A stretch of 58,232 nt of DNA from Pseudarthrobacter phenanthrenivorans (lineage in GTDB: Bacteria > Actinomycetota > Actinomycetes > Actinomycetales > Micrococcaceae). Of this stretch, positions 45,445 through 56,014 are shown piece after piece. The stretch's first letter is position 1; each line of letters opens with the position of its first letter. The notes beneath the pieces were generated by a model, which was not told where the DNA came from, made no database searches, and worked only from the letters and a program-made list of their open reading frames with translations. The position numbers were made by a program, and so were the translations under genes. The DNA lies in the NCBI RefSeq assembly GCF_000813845.1, contig NZ_JWTB01000018.1:1-58232 (forward strand). Reading direction: 5' to 3'.

Positions 45445-45809
45445 CCCGGGCGGGGCTTCGGCCCCTGGCCCGCGGGCAGCTGGTTGATCCAGCGCCCCTG
45501 ACACGGTGAACGGCGCCGGGATCCCCTTGGGGCTCCCGGCGCCGCGGTCGTTTAAGGTGCTGGTGCAGCCGCGCCCAGGGCAGTGGCTGCACCAGCCAGT
45601 AGGACGAATATCTTCAGAACTTACGGTTCATCTCTCATTCGCGGCTCCTGTTTTCCCGGCTTACGGAATCCGGGCCGTTCGCCGGGGCCCGCCACATCCG
45701 GCGGCCCAGCGGAAAGCGCAGTACGTCCTCGGCGGACGCTGGGTGCTGGTTTCCCACAATTTTACGTCCGTGCCCGGGAAAAAGCGCCGTGGGGCAGGGC
45801 ACTTGATTG
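45445..45809. other. 365-base gap between DUF2382 and DUF6350 genes
   Basis: Contains the terminator at 45511, then a perfect inverted repeat (GCTGGTGCAGCC 45559-45570 / GGCTGCACCAGC 45585-45596). On the minus strand the same stretch (45636 down to 45553) reads like a tiny Ala-rich secreted peptide (LKIFVLLAGAATALGAAA), but no unbroken start codon leads into it. The remainder (45600-45800) shows no convincing gene and includes TTTCCC...GGGAAA near 45749-45782. The promoter of the DUF6350 gene should be in the last 100 bases. Confidence 0.35.
45511..45544 (+). terminator. Terminator after the DUF2382 gene
   Basis: CGGCGCCGGGA (45511-45521) pairs perfectly with TCCCGGCGCCG (45534-45544); inside it TCCCC/GGGGC extends the stem across a TT loop. 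GGTCGTTTAA follows, only a short T-run. Located 67 bases after the stop. Confidence 0.7.
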
Positions 45810-47195
45810 ATGTCCAATACCGCCCCTGAGCCTGTCGTTCGCGGGCAGCCGGCAGCCGGCGTGACACCATGGAAGACGATGAAACTGCGCGCTGATCAGA
45901 CCGGAGACCGTGGCCTTCCCATGCCGTTGTGGCTGCAGGGTGCCCTCGAAACGGCGCAGGCGGCCATCATCTCCGCGCTGGTGGTGGTGGCGCCCATCGT
46001 TGCGGTCTGGGCCACCGCCGGTTTCCAGAACGGCCAGTTCGAGGTCCTGGCCCGGCTGGCGGGGCAGTCCTGGCTCCTGGTCCACGGTGTTCCGCTGGAG
46101 CTTTCAGGCGCTGGGTCCGGCGCGGCCACCCACGGCGGTTCCGACGTCCTGAGCCTGATTCCCCTTGGCCTGACGCTCATCCCATTCCTCCTTGCCTGGC
46201 GTGCCGGCCGCCGGCTCGCCCGGGCGTCCTATACTGACCAGCTCTGGCAGGCCCTGTTGGGCTCGTGGGCTGTCTACGCCGCATTCGGCATGGCCACCGG
46301 GTTCGTCTGCCGCACGGCCGACGTCGGAATCAATCTTTGGTACGCCATGCTGGTTCCGCTCGTGCCGTACGGGCTCGGCATGGTGGTCGGGGCCCGGAGG
46401 GAGGCAGGTTCCTGGAGCCGGCTCATCGGCGTCGACGCCGTGGACTGGATTTCCCGGACCAGCCAGCATTCCCGCTGGGCCGGATCGTATTTCGCCTCAG
46501 CGGCGAAGGCGGGTTACGTGGCGGTGGTTTCCGCGCTCACGCTGGCGGCGGTCCTGCTCGCAGCCGACCTGTTCATCCACTGGAACCTGGTGGTTTCCGT
46601 CTATGAAGCGCTCGACGCCGGCCCGGTGGGAGGTGCCGCCCTCACCATCGCGCAGCTTGGCTTCCTGCCCAACCTGGTGGTTTTCGCCCTCGCCTGGACG
46701 TCCGGGGCCGGCTTTGCCATGGGAGCGGGCTCCCAAGTGGGTCCGCTGGGCACGGCGGTCGGCCCGCTTCCATCCATCCCCGTCCTCGCCGCCATCCCGT
46801 CGGGACCGCTGGACTACGCCTTCGTGGCAATGATCGTCCCCGTGCTGGCAGGGGCCATGGCCGGATGGTGGTTTCTCCGGGAGGGCGAAAACCACTTCGA
46901 CGAATGGCTCGCCATCAAGGTCCACGTCCGCTGGTTTACGGCGGCTGCCTCCACCCTGGTGCTCGGCCTGCTCGTCGGCGCGGCAGCCGGCCTGCTGACC
47001 CTGTGCCTGGCCTGGCTTGCCCGCGGATCGGCCGGGCTGGGCCGCCTGACAGCCATCGGACCCGACCCGCTGTGGACGGCAGTGTGGGTGGCCGCCGAGG
47101 TGGGTGCCGGCGTCGTCATCGGCTACGCAGCCGGTCCCTGGCTCGAGCGGGAGAAACCCGCCGCCGCGGAACGCGAAGCGGAACTGGTCCACTAG
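45810..47195 (+). CDS. DUF6350 family membrane protein
   Basis: A 461-residue protein with about ten membrane segments, N-terminal region LQGALETAQAAIISALVVVAPIVAVWAT, a central PLGLTLIPFLLAWRAGRRLARAS, and LPSIPVLAAIPSGPLD, all typical of DUF6350. In many actinobacteria this gene stands next to purN-purH, as here, which supports the call. Mycobacterial relatives (PerM) have been linked to cell division under stress. ATG 45810 lacks a strong ribosome site; TTG 45807 is adjacent. An upstream start of the mature reading is uncertain by a few codons. Confidence 0.82.
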   Translation: MSNTAPEPVVRGQPAAGVTPWKTMKLRADQTGDRGLPMPLWLQGALETAQAAIISALVVVAPIVAVWATAGFQNGQFEVLARLAGQSWLLVHGVPLELSGAGSGAATHGGSDVLSLIPLGLTLIPFLLAWRAGRRLARASYTDQLWQALLGSWAVYAAFGMATGFVCRTADVGINLWYAMLVPLVPYGLGMVVGARREAGSWSRLIGVDAVDWISRTSQHSRWAGSYFASAAKAGYVAVVSALTLAAVLLAADLFIHWNLVVSVYEALDAGPVGGAALTIAQLGFLPNLVVFALAWTSGAGFAMGAGSQVGPLGTAVGPLPSIPVLAAIPSGPLDYAFVAMIVPVLAGAMAGWWFLREGENHFDEWLAIKVHVRWFTAAASTLVLGLLVGAAAGLLTLCLAWLARGSAGLGRLTAIGPDPLWTAVWVAAEVGAGVVIGYAAGPWLEREKPAAAEREAELVH

Positions 47196-47237
47196 GACGG
47201 CAAGGGTCAGAGTCCCTTGGGGCTGGAGGCAGCGTGG

Positions 47238-47669
47238 CTAGCGCACGCCGGTGGGCAGGACCTGCTGGAACTGCACCATGCACTCATGGGTGGCCCGGTC
47301 GGTCAGCGCCCTGCCCATGCATGCCTGGTACTCGCGCACCTGATCGAACAGGACCATGGTGGTGACGATCAGCAGCACCATGACGGCTGCGACCACCAGT
47401 CCCGAAATGGTGCCGAAGAGAATCAGCCTGGATTCCTTCAGGCGCACGGCCCGCACCAGCAGGACGACGCCGAGGACCAGGGCGGCAGCCGTCAACACCG
47501 TGGCCAGCCACAGATAACCGACGTCCAGTTGGTACACGAAGAACGAACCGAGCACCGTGACGACGAACATGCGGAACAGGGTGTGGGTCGTGGCGAGCGA
47601 GGCCCTGGCTGCGTCGCTGAGCGGGGGCTTAACCCGTTGCGGCCCGCTGCGGCCCGGCTCGCTGTTCAT
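47238..47669 (-). CDS. Small four-helix membrane protein, unknown
   Basis: A 143-residue protein with a polar N-terminus (about 30 residues), hydrophobic segments at about 33-50, 52-75 and 85-108, and a C-terminal tail with two Cys (YQACMGRALTDRATHECMVQ) that may form a disulphide outside. ATG 47669 follows GGAAAAC. The start is 39 bases from the divergent purN ATG. I do not recognise a family; its position between DUF6350 and purN is common enough in this group that it is likely real. Confidence 0.65.
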   Translation of the reverse strand: MNSEPGRSGPQRVKPPLSDAARASLATTHTLFRMFVVTVLGSFFVYQLDVGYLWLATVLTAAALVLGVVLLVRAVRLKESRLILFGTISGLVVAAVMVLLIVTTMVLFDQVREYQACMGRALTDRATHECMVQFQQVLPTGVR

Positions 47670-47708
47670 GTTTTCCAGCGTACGCGAGCCTGCACCTAAG
47701 CTGGACCA

Positions 47709-48290
47709 ATGCGTATCGTTGTCCTCGTTTCCGGCACCGGGTCCAATCTCCAGGCAGTCATCGACGCCGTCAAGGCAGGGGAGCTCGACGTGGACATCGC
47801 AGCGGTGGGCGCCGATCGTGAAGGAACGTATGGCGTGGAACGCTCGGCGGCGGCCGGCATCCCCACCTTCGTGGTGGACTTCAAGGCATACCCTGAGCGG
47901 GCCGACTGGAATGCTGCGCTGACCGAGGCGGTGGCAGCATACAAACCCGACGTGGTGGTGTCCTCGGGGTTCATGCGGATCGTCAGCCCGGAGTTCATAG
48001 ACACCTTCAACGGCCGCTACCTCAACACCCACCCGGCCCTGCTGCCCGCGTTCCCCGGCGCCCACGGCGTGCGTGACGCGATGGCTTACGGCGTGAAGGT
48101 CACCGGCTGCACCGTGCACTGGGCCGATGCCGGGGTGGATACAGGCCCCATCATTGCCCAGGAAGCCGTGGCGATTCAGGACTCCGATACCGAGGAGACC
48201 CTGCACGAACGCATCAAGGTGGTGGAGCGCCGCCTCCTGGTCTCCACCCTGGCCGCCCTCGCCGCCGACCCCTCCTACTCCGCCGCCTAG
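47709..48290 (+). CDS. purN: Phosphoribosylglycinamide formyltransferase
   Basis: A 193-residue PurN that formylates GAR with 10-formyl-THF in purine synthesis. SGTGSNLQAVIDA binds the phosphate, and the catalytic trio lies in RYLNTHPALLPAFPG (Asn, His) and DTGPIIAQ (Asp). Length is standard. ATG 47709 has only a weak GGA upstream; TAAGCT at 47697-47702 could be a -10, making a very short leader. It serves with purH (49904) although an MFS gene in the opposite direction now separates them. Confidence 0.93.
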   Translation: MRIVVLVSGTGSNLQAVIDAVKAGELDVDIAAVGADREGTYGVERSAAAGIPTFVVDFKAYPERADWNAALTEAVAAYKPDVVVSSGFMRIVSPEFIDTFNGRYLNTHPALLPAFPGAHGVRDAMAYGVKVTGCTVHWADAGVDTGPIIAQEAVAIQDSDTEETLHERIKVVERRLLVSTLAALAADPSYSAA

Positions 48291-48300
48291 CGCCCTTCCG

Positions 48301-48379
48301 CGACGCGCATCCTCACTTCCGGGGCGCGTATTACTTTGCGCGCCCTAGATATGGTGCGCGAAAGGGAACGTGCGCGTCG
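48301..48379. repeat. Palindromic element between purN and MFS gene
   Basis: CGACGCGCA (48301-48309) and TGCGCGTCG (48371-48379) are perfect reverse complements. Inside, CTTTGCGCGCC (48334-48344) and GGTGCGCGAAAG (48353-48364) form a second stem with one bulge and one G-T pair around CTAGATAT. It lies 10 bases after the purN stop and 30 before the convergent MFS stop. A REP-like repeat or a two-way terminator are the best readings. Confidence 0.6.
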
Positions 48380-48409
48380 AAAATGGGTAAGCGTGTCGCC
48401 AGGCAGCGG

Positions 48410-49762
48410 CTACTGCAGCCGCCGCTGGCGGGTTTCGGGGGAGAAGAAGCCCATCCACAGCACGGACGCCAGCACCAGGGCACCGGCCAGGGCAAAGGAT
48501 GTGGCCAGCCCCAGTTCGGGCCAGAAGTAGTTGGCGAAAACCAGCGGCCCAAACCCTGCCCCCAGCCGCGAGAACGTCGACGCCCAGCCGAAACCGGTAC
48601 CGCGCAGTTCGGTGGGGTAGAGCTCGGACACGTAGGCGTACAGCACGGGAATGGCCACCTGCACCACGAACCCGAACACCAGCAGCCAGAACACTGCAGC
48701 CGTGGGGATGTCCACCACGATAGCCACGATCACCAGGGTCAGGGCAGACAGCGGTCCGGTCACCGCAAGAATCCATTTGCGGCCCACCCGTTCCACCAGG
48801 AGGGCTGCCACCACCACGCCCAGGAACCCGACGGCGGCCATCGAGGCCGTAGTGACGAATGCCTTGTACTCGGCGAACCCGGCGCCAATGAGGATCCTGG
48901 GCATCCAGGTCAGGGACAGGTAGTACACCAGCAGGATGCTGAAGAACAGGGACCATGCCGCAGCGGTGATCTTCCAGTTGAACTGCCACACCGAGCGCAG
49001 CTGCGTCCAGGCGCTGCCGGCGGAGAGCCGAGGAACTGCCCTGGCGTCGGGGAGGCTGTACGCCCGGGGTTCCGCCCCGGTGGCCTCCACCAGCCCGTCA
49101 ATAATCTTCGCCGCTTCCTCGCGCCGGCCTTTCCGGATGAGGAACAGCGGCGACTCCGGCACGCTGCGCCGGACCCAGAACACCAGCAGGGCGGGCAGGA
49201 CCATCACCAGCATGGTCAGGCGCCAGTCGCCGTAGAGGGCCACCAGCCCGGCGGACACGAACCCGGCCAGCGCCGCACCCACCGGCCACCAGCCGTCCAT
49301 GGCGGTGAGCACCTTTCCGCGCTGCTTTCGCGGGGTGAATTCACCCACCAGCGCGTAGTCCACCGGGATGCAGCCGCCCAGGCCGAAGCCGGCGAGGAAC
49401 CGGAAGGCGCAGAACCAGATGAAGTCGGGTGCAAAGGCACCCAGCACGGTGAAGACCGAGAACAGCAGGAGGGTGGCCGTGAAAGCCTTCCTGCGCCCCA
49501 CCGTGTCGGCGATGGTGCCCCAGATGAAGGCGCCAAGGGCCATGCCGATCAGGTTGGCCGTTCCCACCCAGGCCGCCTCGCCGGCCGAGAGCGACCAGTG
49601 CTTGGACAGTAAGGGGATGAGGATGCCGTTCAGGGTCACATCCCAGGCATCAAACATGAACCCGAGACCCCCGATCAGGAAGATCCTGCCCTGGACTTTC
49701 CATCGCCAGGGCAGTTCCTGGACCACCTGTTCGCCGCTGGGCACAGTGGTGTAAGTATTCAT
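48410..49762 (-). CDS. MFS transporter, sugar/aromatic-acid porter type
   Basis: A 450-residue 12-helix major facilitator. The loop 2-3 motif is [13 protein letters not shown], the cytosolic R-R-S-V-P-E-S-P motif (sugar-porter PESPR-like) follows helix 6, and VERVGRKW is the loop 8-9 repeat; helix 1 has [13 protein letters not shown] with the Asp pair often seen in aromatic-acid:H+ symporters (AAHS-like). The substrate is undetermined. ATG 49762 follows CAGGAGG. It is inserted in opposite orientation between purN and purH. Confidence 0.88.
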   Translation of the reverse strand: MNTYTTVPSGEQVVQELPWRWKVQGRIFLIGGLGFMFDAWDVTLNGILIPLLSKHWSLSAGEAAWVGTANLIGMALGAFIWGTIADTVGRRKAFTATLLLFSVFTVLGAFAPDFIWFCAFRFLAGFGLGGCIPVDYALVGEFTPRKQRGKVLTAMDGWWPVGAALAGFVSAGLVALYGDWRLTMLVMVLPALLVFWVRRSVPESPLFLIRKGRREEAAKIIDGLVEATGAEPRAYSLPDARAVPRLSAGSAWTQLRSVWQFNWKITAAAWSLFFSILLVYYLSLTWMPRILIGAGFAEYKAFVTTASMAAVGFLGVVVAALLVERVGRKWILAVTGPLSALTLVIVAIVVDIPTAAVFWLLVFGFVVQVAIPVLYAYVSELYPTELRGTGFGWASTFSRLGAGFGPLVFANYFWPELGLATSFALAGALVLASVLWMGFFSPETRQRRLQ

Positions 49763-49903
49763 CGCCGCCTCCTGTCCAAAACTTTAGCCCGCCCCGGGAC
49801 GTTCACACTCCGGAGCGCACGGCGGGCAACCGTGGCCTTCGCGATAAACTGGCCCTATCCCCACCAACCGCGGCCTGTGTCGCGAGATAAGACGGAGACA
49901 TTT

Positions 49904-51589
49904 GTGAGCTTCACGCAGCATGAGCGCGTATCCATTGACCGTGTACCCATCCGCCGGGCCCTGATCTCGGTTTACGACAAAACCGGTCTGGAGGAGCTCG
50001 CCCAGGGCCTGCATGCAGCGGGCGTGAAGCTTGTCTCCACCGGTTCGACGGCGAAGAAAATCGCCGCCGCCGGCATTCCCGCGCAGGAGGTCGAAGAGGT
50101 CACCGGTTCCCCCGAGATGCTGGACGGCCGCGTGAAGACGCTCCACCCGCGCGTCCACGGCGGAATCCTGGCCGACCGCCGCGTCCCGGCCCACATGGAA
50201 ACCCTCGCCAGCATGGACATCGAGGCCTTCGACCTGGTGGTGGTGAACCTTTACCCGTTCGTCGAGACCGTCAAGTCCGGCGCCGCCCAGGACGACGTCG
50301 TGGAGCAGATCGACATCGGCGGCCCCGCAATGGTCCGGTCGGCAGCCAAGAACCATGCCGCCGTCGCCATCGTGGTGGACCCGTCCTTCTACGGCCAGGT
50401 GGTGGAGGCCGCAGCAGCCGGCGGCTTCGACCTGAAGACCCGCCGCCGCCTCGCTGCCAAGGCCTTTGCCCACACCGCCTCCTACGACAACGCGGTGGCC
50501 ACCTGGACCGCCAGCCAGTTCCTCGACGAGGACGGCGACGGCGTCATCGACTGGCCTGCCTACGCCGGGCTGTCCCTGGAACGTTCAGAGGTCCTGCGCT
50601 ACGGCGAGAACCCGCACCAGCAGGCGGCGCTCTATGTGGACAAGGCTGCCCCCGCCGGCATCGCCCAGGCGGACCAGCTGCACGGCAAGGCCATGAGCTA
50701 CAACAACTTCGTGGATGCCGACGCCGCCCTGCGCGCCGCCTTCGACTTCGCTGAGCCGGCGGTCGCTGTCGTCAAGCACGCCAACCCCTGCGGCGTGGCC
50801 GTTGGATCCGCCGACGCCGCCGATCCCATCGCCGATGCCCACGCCAAGGCCCACGCCTGTGATCCCGTTTCCGCGTTCGGCGGCGTCATCGCCGCCAACC
50901 GCACCGTCACCGCCGGGATGGCCAACACCGTCAAGGACATCTTCACCGAAGTGGTCATCGCGCCCGGCTTCGAGCCCGAGGCCGTGAAGATCCTCGCCAA
51001 GAAGAAGAACATCCGCCTGCTCGCCCTGCCCGAAGGTTACGGCCGCTACCCCACCGAGTTCCGCCAGGTCTCCGGCGGCATGCTGGTCCAGGCCACCGAC
51101 AAGGTGGACGCCGACGGCGACAACCCCGCCAACTGGACCCTCGCCGCCGGCGAAGCCGCAGACGAAAAGACCCTCGCGGACCTCGCGTTCGCCTGGACCG
51201 CCTGCCGGGCAGCCAAGTCCAACGCCATCCTGCTCGCTCAGGACGGCGCCGCAGTGGGGATCGGCATGGGCCAGGTCAACCGGCTTGATTCCTGCCGGCT
51301 GGCCGTGGAGCGGGCCAACACCCTGGGCGTGACGGTGGAGTCCGACGTCGAAGGTGCCGGCGGTGCCTCAAACACCAGCGGTTCGAACGCCCCTGAGCGT
51401 GCCCGCGGTGCCGTGGCCGCTTCGGATGCGTTCTTCCCGTTCGCTGACGGCCTGCAGATCCTGATCGACGCCGGCGTCCGCGCCGTCGTCCAGCCCGGCG
51501 GATCCGTGCGGGACGAGGAAGTCATTGCGGCAGCGAACGCCGCCGGCATCACGATGTACTTCACCGGAGCGCGGCACTTCTTCCACTGA
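49904..51589 (+). CDS. purH: Bifunctional AICAR transformylase/IMP cyclohydrolase
   Basis: A 561-residue PurH performing the last two steps of IMP synthesis. N-terminal MGS-like cyclohydrolase domain (about 15-160): [48 protein letters not shown]-terminal transformylase: [31 protein letters not shown]-like AKSNAILLA and [17 protein letters not shown] 49904 has GGAGA at 49894-49898; the longer frame has none. A 30-residue Gly/Ala/Ser-rich insert near 485-500 ([14 protein letters not shown]) is longer than usual. A large hairpin ends the transcript. Confidence 0.96.
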   Translation: MSFTQHERVSIDRVPIRRALISVYDKTGLEELAQGLHAAGVKLVSTGSTAKKIAAAGIPAQEVEEVTGSPEMLDGRVKTLHPRVHGGILADRRVPAHMETLASMDIEAFDLVVVNLYPFVETVKSGAAQDDVVEQIDIGGPAMVRSAAKNHAAVAIVVDPSFYGQVVEAAAAGGFDLKTRRRLAAKAFAHTASYDNAVATWTASQFLDEDGDGVIDWPAYAGLSLERSEVLRYGENPHQQAALYVDKAAPAGIAQADQLHGKAMSYNNFVDADAALRAAFDFAEPAVAVVKHANPCGVAVGSADAADPIADAHAKAHACDPVSAFGGVIAANRTVTAGMANTVKDIFTEVVIAPGFEPEAVKILAKKKNIRLLALPEGYGRYPTEFRQVSGGMLVQATDKVDADGDNPANWTLAAGEAADEKTLADLAFAWTACRAAKSNAILLAQDGAAVGIGMGQVNRLDSCRLAVERANTLGVTVESDVEGAGGASNTSGSNAPERARGAVAASDAFFPFADGLQILIDAGVRAVVQPGGSVRDEEVIAAANAAGITMYFTGARHFFH

Positions 51590-51680
51590 CCGGCACCCTT
51601 CATCGACTGCTCCGTAATTGTCGTTTTCCCGCATGGTAACGAGAGTTAGGGAGCCGGTGGGGAGCAACGGATGGTTGTTA

Positions 51681-51729
51681 AACGACGACGGCGCCCGTCC
51701 CCGCGAAGGGGACGGGCGCCGTCGTCGTT
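51681..51729. terminator. Perfect 22-bp hairpin after purH
   Basis: Bases 51681-51702 and 51708-51729 are exact reverse complements (ends AACGACGACGG / CCGTCGTCGTT) with a five-base GCGAA loop. No long T-run follows in either direction. It separates purH from the convergent 61-codon ORF and probably ends both transcripts. Confidence 0.8.
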
Positions 51730-51737
51730 GTGCCCGG

Positions 51738-51923
51738 TTAGTCCTGGTGGTCTTCCTGGTCAACCGGACCCGGCCCCGGCGCCGGAAGCTTGAGCTCCCG
51801 GGGCCGGGCCTGGTCCATCCGCTCCTTGGTCCAGTACTCGAGGATCTCCTCGGGTGTCTGGTCCAGGTCGGCGTGGCTGACAGGATCCTGGCCGGAGTCC
51901 GGCTCCTTAGGAGGCTGCTGCAC
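51738..51923 (-). CDS. 61-residue protein carrying the protease's YWTxERM motif
   Basis: A short, acidic, cytosolic-looking ORF without signal peptide: TPEEILEYWTKERMDQARP lies in its middle. The protease encoded just upstream has ADYWTPERMQSA at residues 55-66, so both products share the YWT-x-ERM-x-x-A element. Its GTG start (51923) lies within the last codons of the protease gene (17-base overlap in another frame), so translation is probably coupled; there is no clear ribosome site. G/C-rich third positions and a mixed composition support coding. The function is unknown; a trans-acting propeptide, inhibitor or chaperone is conceivable. Confidence 0.55.
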   Translation of the reverse strand: MQQPPKEPDSGQDPVSHADLDQTPEEILEYWTKERMDQARPRELKLPAPGPGPVDQEDHQD

Positions 51924-52872
51924 TGGTGTAGGTGGCCTGGATGACGGAGCCCCAGTAGGGGCCGTACATGACCGCTGAGCCGTTGTAGCCGTAGCTGTTG
52001 ATCGAGTTCTGCACGCCCTCGGAGCTGGTGCCGATGAACCACGGGCCGCCCGAGGAACCGCCGGTCATGTCACAGGGAATGCCCTGGGTGCCGAACTGCG
52101 GGTTGTTGGGATCCTTGGTCGCGGTGCCCGTGCAGCTCCACAGGGTCTTCCCGTCGAACGGTGCCGCTGCCGGGTAGCCGAAGGACTTATAGGTGAGGCC
52201 GTAGCCCTGGTTGAAGGCCACTCCCGAGCCGCCGACGACCGACGTCAGGTTCTTGCCGTTCAAGGGGGCGACGACGGCGAATCCGGTGTCGTAGGTCATG
52301 TCACCGTTCGACACCCACTGGCTGGGGGCGTAGAGGGAGCGGGCGGTCCACTTGCCGTAGGGTGCCGCGCCGTTGTCATAGGCGGGCACGAAGACGAAGT
52401 TCGTGGCGTAAGCGCCGGGACCCTCGTTGACGCAGTGGCCGGCGGTGGAGACCGTGCTGCCGTTTACCGAGGAGACGGCGTTGCCGGAGCAAACGTAGTT
52501 CGTTCCGCCGAGGGTGAAAAACACCTTGCCGATGTGATTGACCGGGGTTTCGCTCTTGGCAATGGTGGGCTTGCCCTTGGTTGCCTTGGTGGTGGACGGC
52601 TTGCCCTTTTCGACCAGGGCTGCGTTGGAGCGGTTGCCGCGTTCCAGCGCCTTGCCGGCCAGGACGTCACCGCTGACCGCGCTTTGCATCCGTTCCGGAG
52701 TCCAGTAATCCGCGGCGCCGGCAGTGTCAACGCTGACGCTGGCCACCGAGGGGCTGGTTTCGTCGCCGGACGATGCCGGGGCGGCGGATGCGCCGCCGGC
52801 CGAAGTGAATGCCAATACAGCCGCTGCCGAGAAGGTCAGGAGGCCGGAGGCCAGGGACCGGGTGCGTGTCAT
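51907..52872 (-). CDS. Secreted trypsin-like serine protease
   Basis: A 321-residue S1-type endopeptidase. A Sec signal peptide (about 1-31, cleaved near ASA-APA) is followed by a propeptide with YWTPERMQSA (56-65) and a Lys/Thr-rich spacer. The catalytic domain begins near residue 112: His146 in STAGHC, Asp195 in TYDTGFAV and Ser274 in GGSSGGPW. The usual GDSGG Asp is Ser273, as in several actinobacterial V8/trypsin relatives. Four Cys (128, 147, 247, 267) could make two disulphides. ATG 52872 follows AGGAC. Strong promoter upstream. Confidence 0.9.
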   Translation of the reverse strand: MTRTRSLASGLLTFSAAAVLAFTSAGGASAAPASSGDETSPSVASVSVDTAGAADYWTPERMQSAVSGDVLAGKALERGNRSNAALVEKGKPSTTKATKGKPTIAKSETPVNHIGKVFFTLGGTNYVCSGNAVSSVNGSTVSTAGHCVNEGPGAYATNFVFVPAYDNGAAPYGKWTARSLYAPSQWVSNGDMTYDTGFAVVAPLNGKNLTSVVGGSGVAFNQGYGLTYKSFGYPAAAPFDGKTLWSCTGTATKDPNNPQFGTQGIPCDMTGGSSGGPWFIGTSSEGVQNSINSYGYNGSAVMYGPYWGSVIQATYTSAAAS

Positions 52873-53196
52873 TGTTGTCCTGTCTGAACGGGGTTGGGCC
52901 CGGGTTGGGAGTGACCTAGCGAATTTATCGCCATATGACAGGTTTGTAAACAGTAGTGACGTATCATGTAGGGCCGTGTAGGCGGGTTGATGCCGGCTCC
53001 AAAGGGGAGCGGCCGCAGCGTTTCGGCTCTGGGGTGCGTGCCGCCGTCGGCCGTTCTCCATCGCTGTAATCCTCCCCACTGAGGGGGTAACGCTGGGGCT
53101 CCGGTACGGTTCAACGCCGTGTCCTCGGGTAAGTTGTACATGGTGAAATAGACCGAATTTTCACAACCAAGCCGACCCACAGGGAGACGCCCGCGC
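52873..53196. other. 324-base divergent gap, protease / isocitrate dehydrogenase
   Basis: Holds the protease promoter at 52922-52950. The remaining 240 bases should include the isocitrate dehydrogenase promoter; AT-rich GGTAAGTTGTACATGGTGAA near 53127-53147 is the likeliest place, but no clean -35/-10 pair is visible. No gene is supported here. Confidence 0.4.
52922..52950 (-). promoter_or_regulatory. Promoter of the serine protease gene
   Basis: On the minus strand TTTACA (52950-52945) and TAAATT (52927-52922) are separated by exactly 17 bases, 5/6 and 4/6 matches to the housekeeping consensus. The start codon is about 50 bases downstream. Confidence 0.6.
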
Positions 53197-55416
<2,220 letters not shown>

Positions 55417-55438
55417 CAGCACGGCGGCCTGGGGCCGG

Positions 55439-55473
55439 GAAGCGGTGTTCCGGAGTTACCGGAGCACCGCTTC
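55439..55473 (+). terminator. Terminator after isocitrate dehydrogenase
   Basis: GAAGCGGTG (55439-55447) pairs with CACCGCTTC (55465-55473), continued by CCGG/CCGG inside, loop AGTTA, followed by TCTATGTTT. It lies 22 bases after the stop. Confidence 0.8.
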
Positions 55474-55495
55474 TCTATGTTTGGGGCGCCGGGCC

Positions 55496-56014
55496 CTAGT
55501 CTTTGCCCTTGCCTTTGTCCCCGTTGTTGCCCTTGCCGGCATCCGCGCCGTTTCCGGATCCGTTCCCTGGCGCCGGTGCCGGTGCAGGCTGGGCGGAGGT
55601 GGGTTCGGGGGAGGGGGAGGAGCTTTGGCTGGCTGCTTGTTCCGCAGCGGTCCGGGCGTCTTCGGCTGCTTTGGCCGCTGCCGCCTGCTGCGCCGCGATG
55701 GCGTTGTTGAGGTCTGCGCGGACGGCGGTGGCCACCGTGGTGATGCTGCGCCGCCGTTCCTCGGACACCTGCCCCTTCGCCTGGGCCGCTGACAGGTCCG
55801 CTTCGAGGCCGTCGAGGGCTTTCAGGGCAGATGCTGGATCATTCTGGGACGAGGCCTGGGTGACTTCCAGGACCCGGGCCTGCAGTTGTGTGGCGACTTC
55901 CCGCTGCAGTCCGTTGTTGTTGGTGGCGCAGCCGGTGAGGATGGCCGCCGCGGCCACAAGCGTGACGCAGCCGGTCAGGACCCGGCCGCGGCAGCGTGCC
56001 GACGGAAGAGTCAC
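55496..56014 (-). CDS. Lipoprotein coupled to Ser/Thr kinase
   Basis: A 172-residue predicted lipoprotein: hydrophobic VLTGCVTLVAAAAILTGC with the lipid Cys at about residue 29. The mature part has a helical, Gln/Ala-rich domain (about 35-125: VATQLQARVLEVTQASSQ, ALKALDGLEADLSAAQAK) and a Pro/Ser then Gly/Lys/Asn tail (GNGSGNGADAGKGNNGDKGKGKD). Its start overlaps the kinase stop (ATGA at 56011-56014), so it is co-produced with the kinase and may act as its outer-face partner (inference). Confidence 0.78.
   Translation of the reverse strand: MTLPSARCRGRVLTGCVTLVAAAAILTGCATNNNGLQREVATQLQARVLEVTQASSQNDPASALKALDGLEADLSAAQAKGQVSEERRRSITTVATAVRADLNNAIAAQQAAAAKAAEDARTAAEQAASQSSSPSPEPTSAQPAPAPAPGNGSGNGADAGKGNNGDKGKGKD

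Noticed and set aside
45559..45596. Perfect 12-bp inverted repeat as a second DUF2382 terminator
   Set aside because: A stronger hairpin already lies at 45511-45544, and no T-run follows this one; left as part of the intergenic description.
49800..49903. Possible ZTP (pfl) riboswitch before purH
   Set aside because: The gap is short, and I cannot form the conserved ZTP pseudoknot; only scattered CCGCGG-type bases resemble it.
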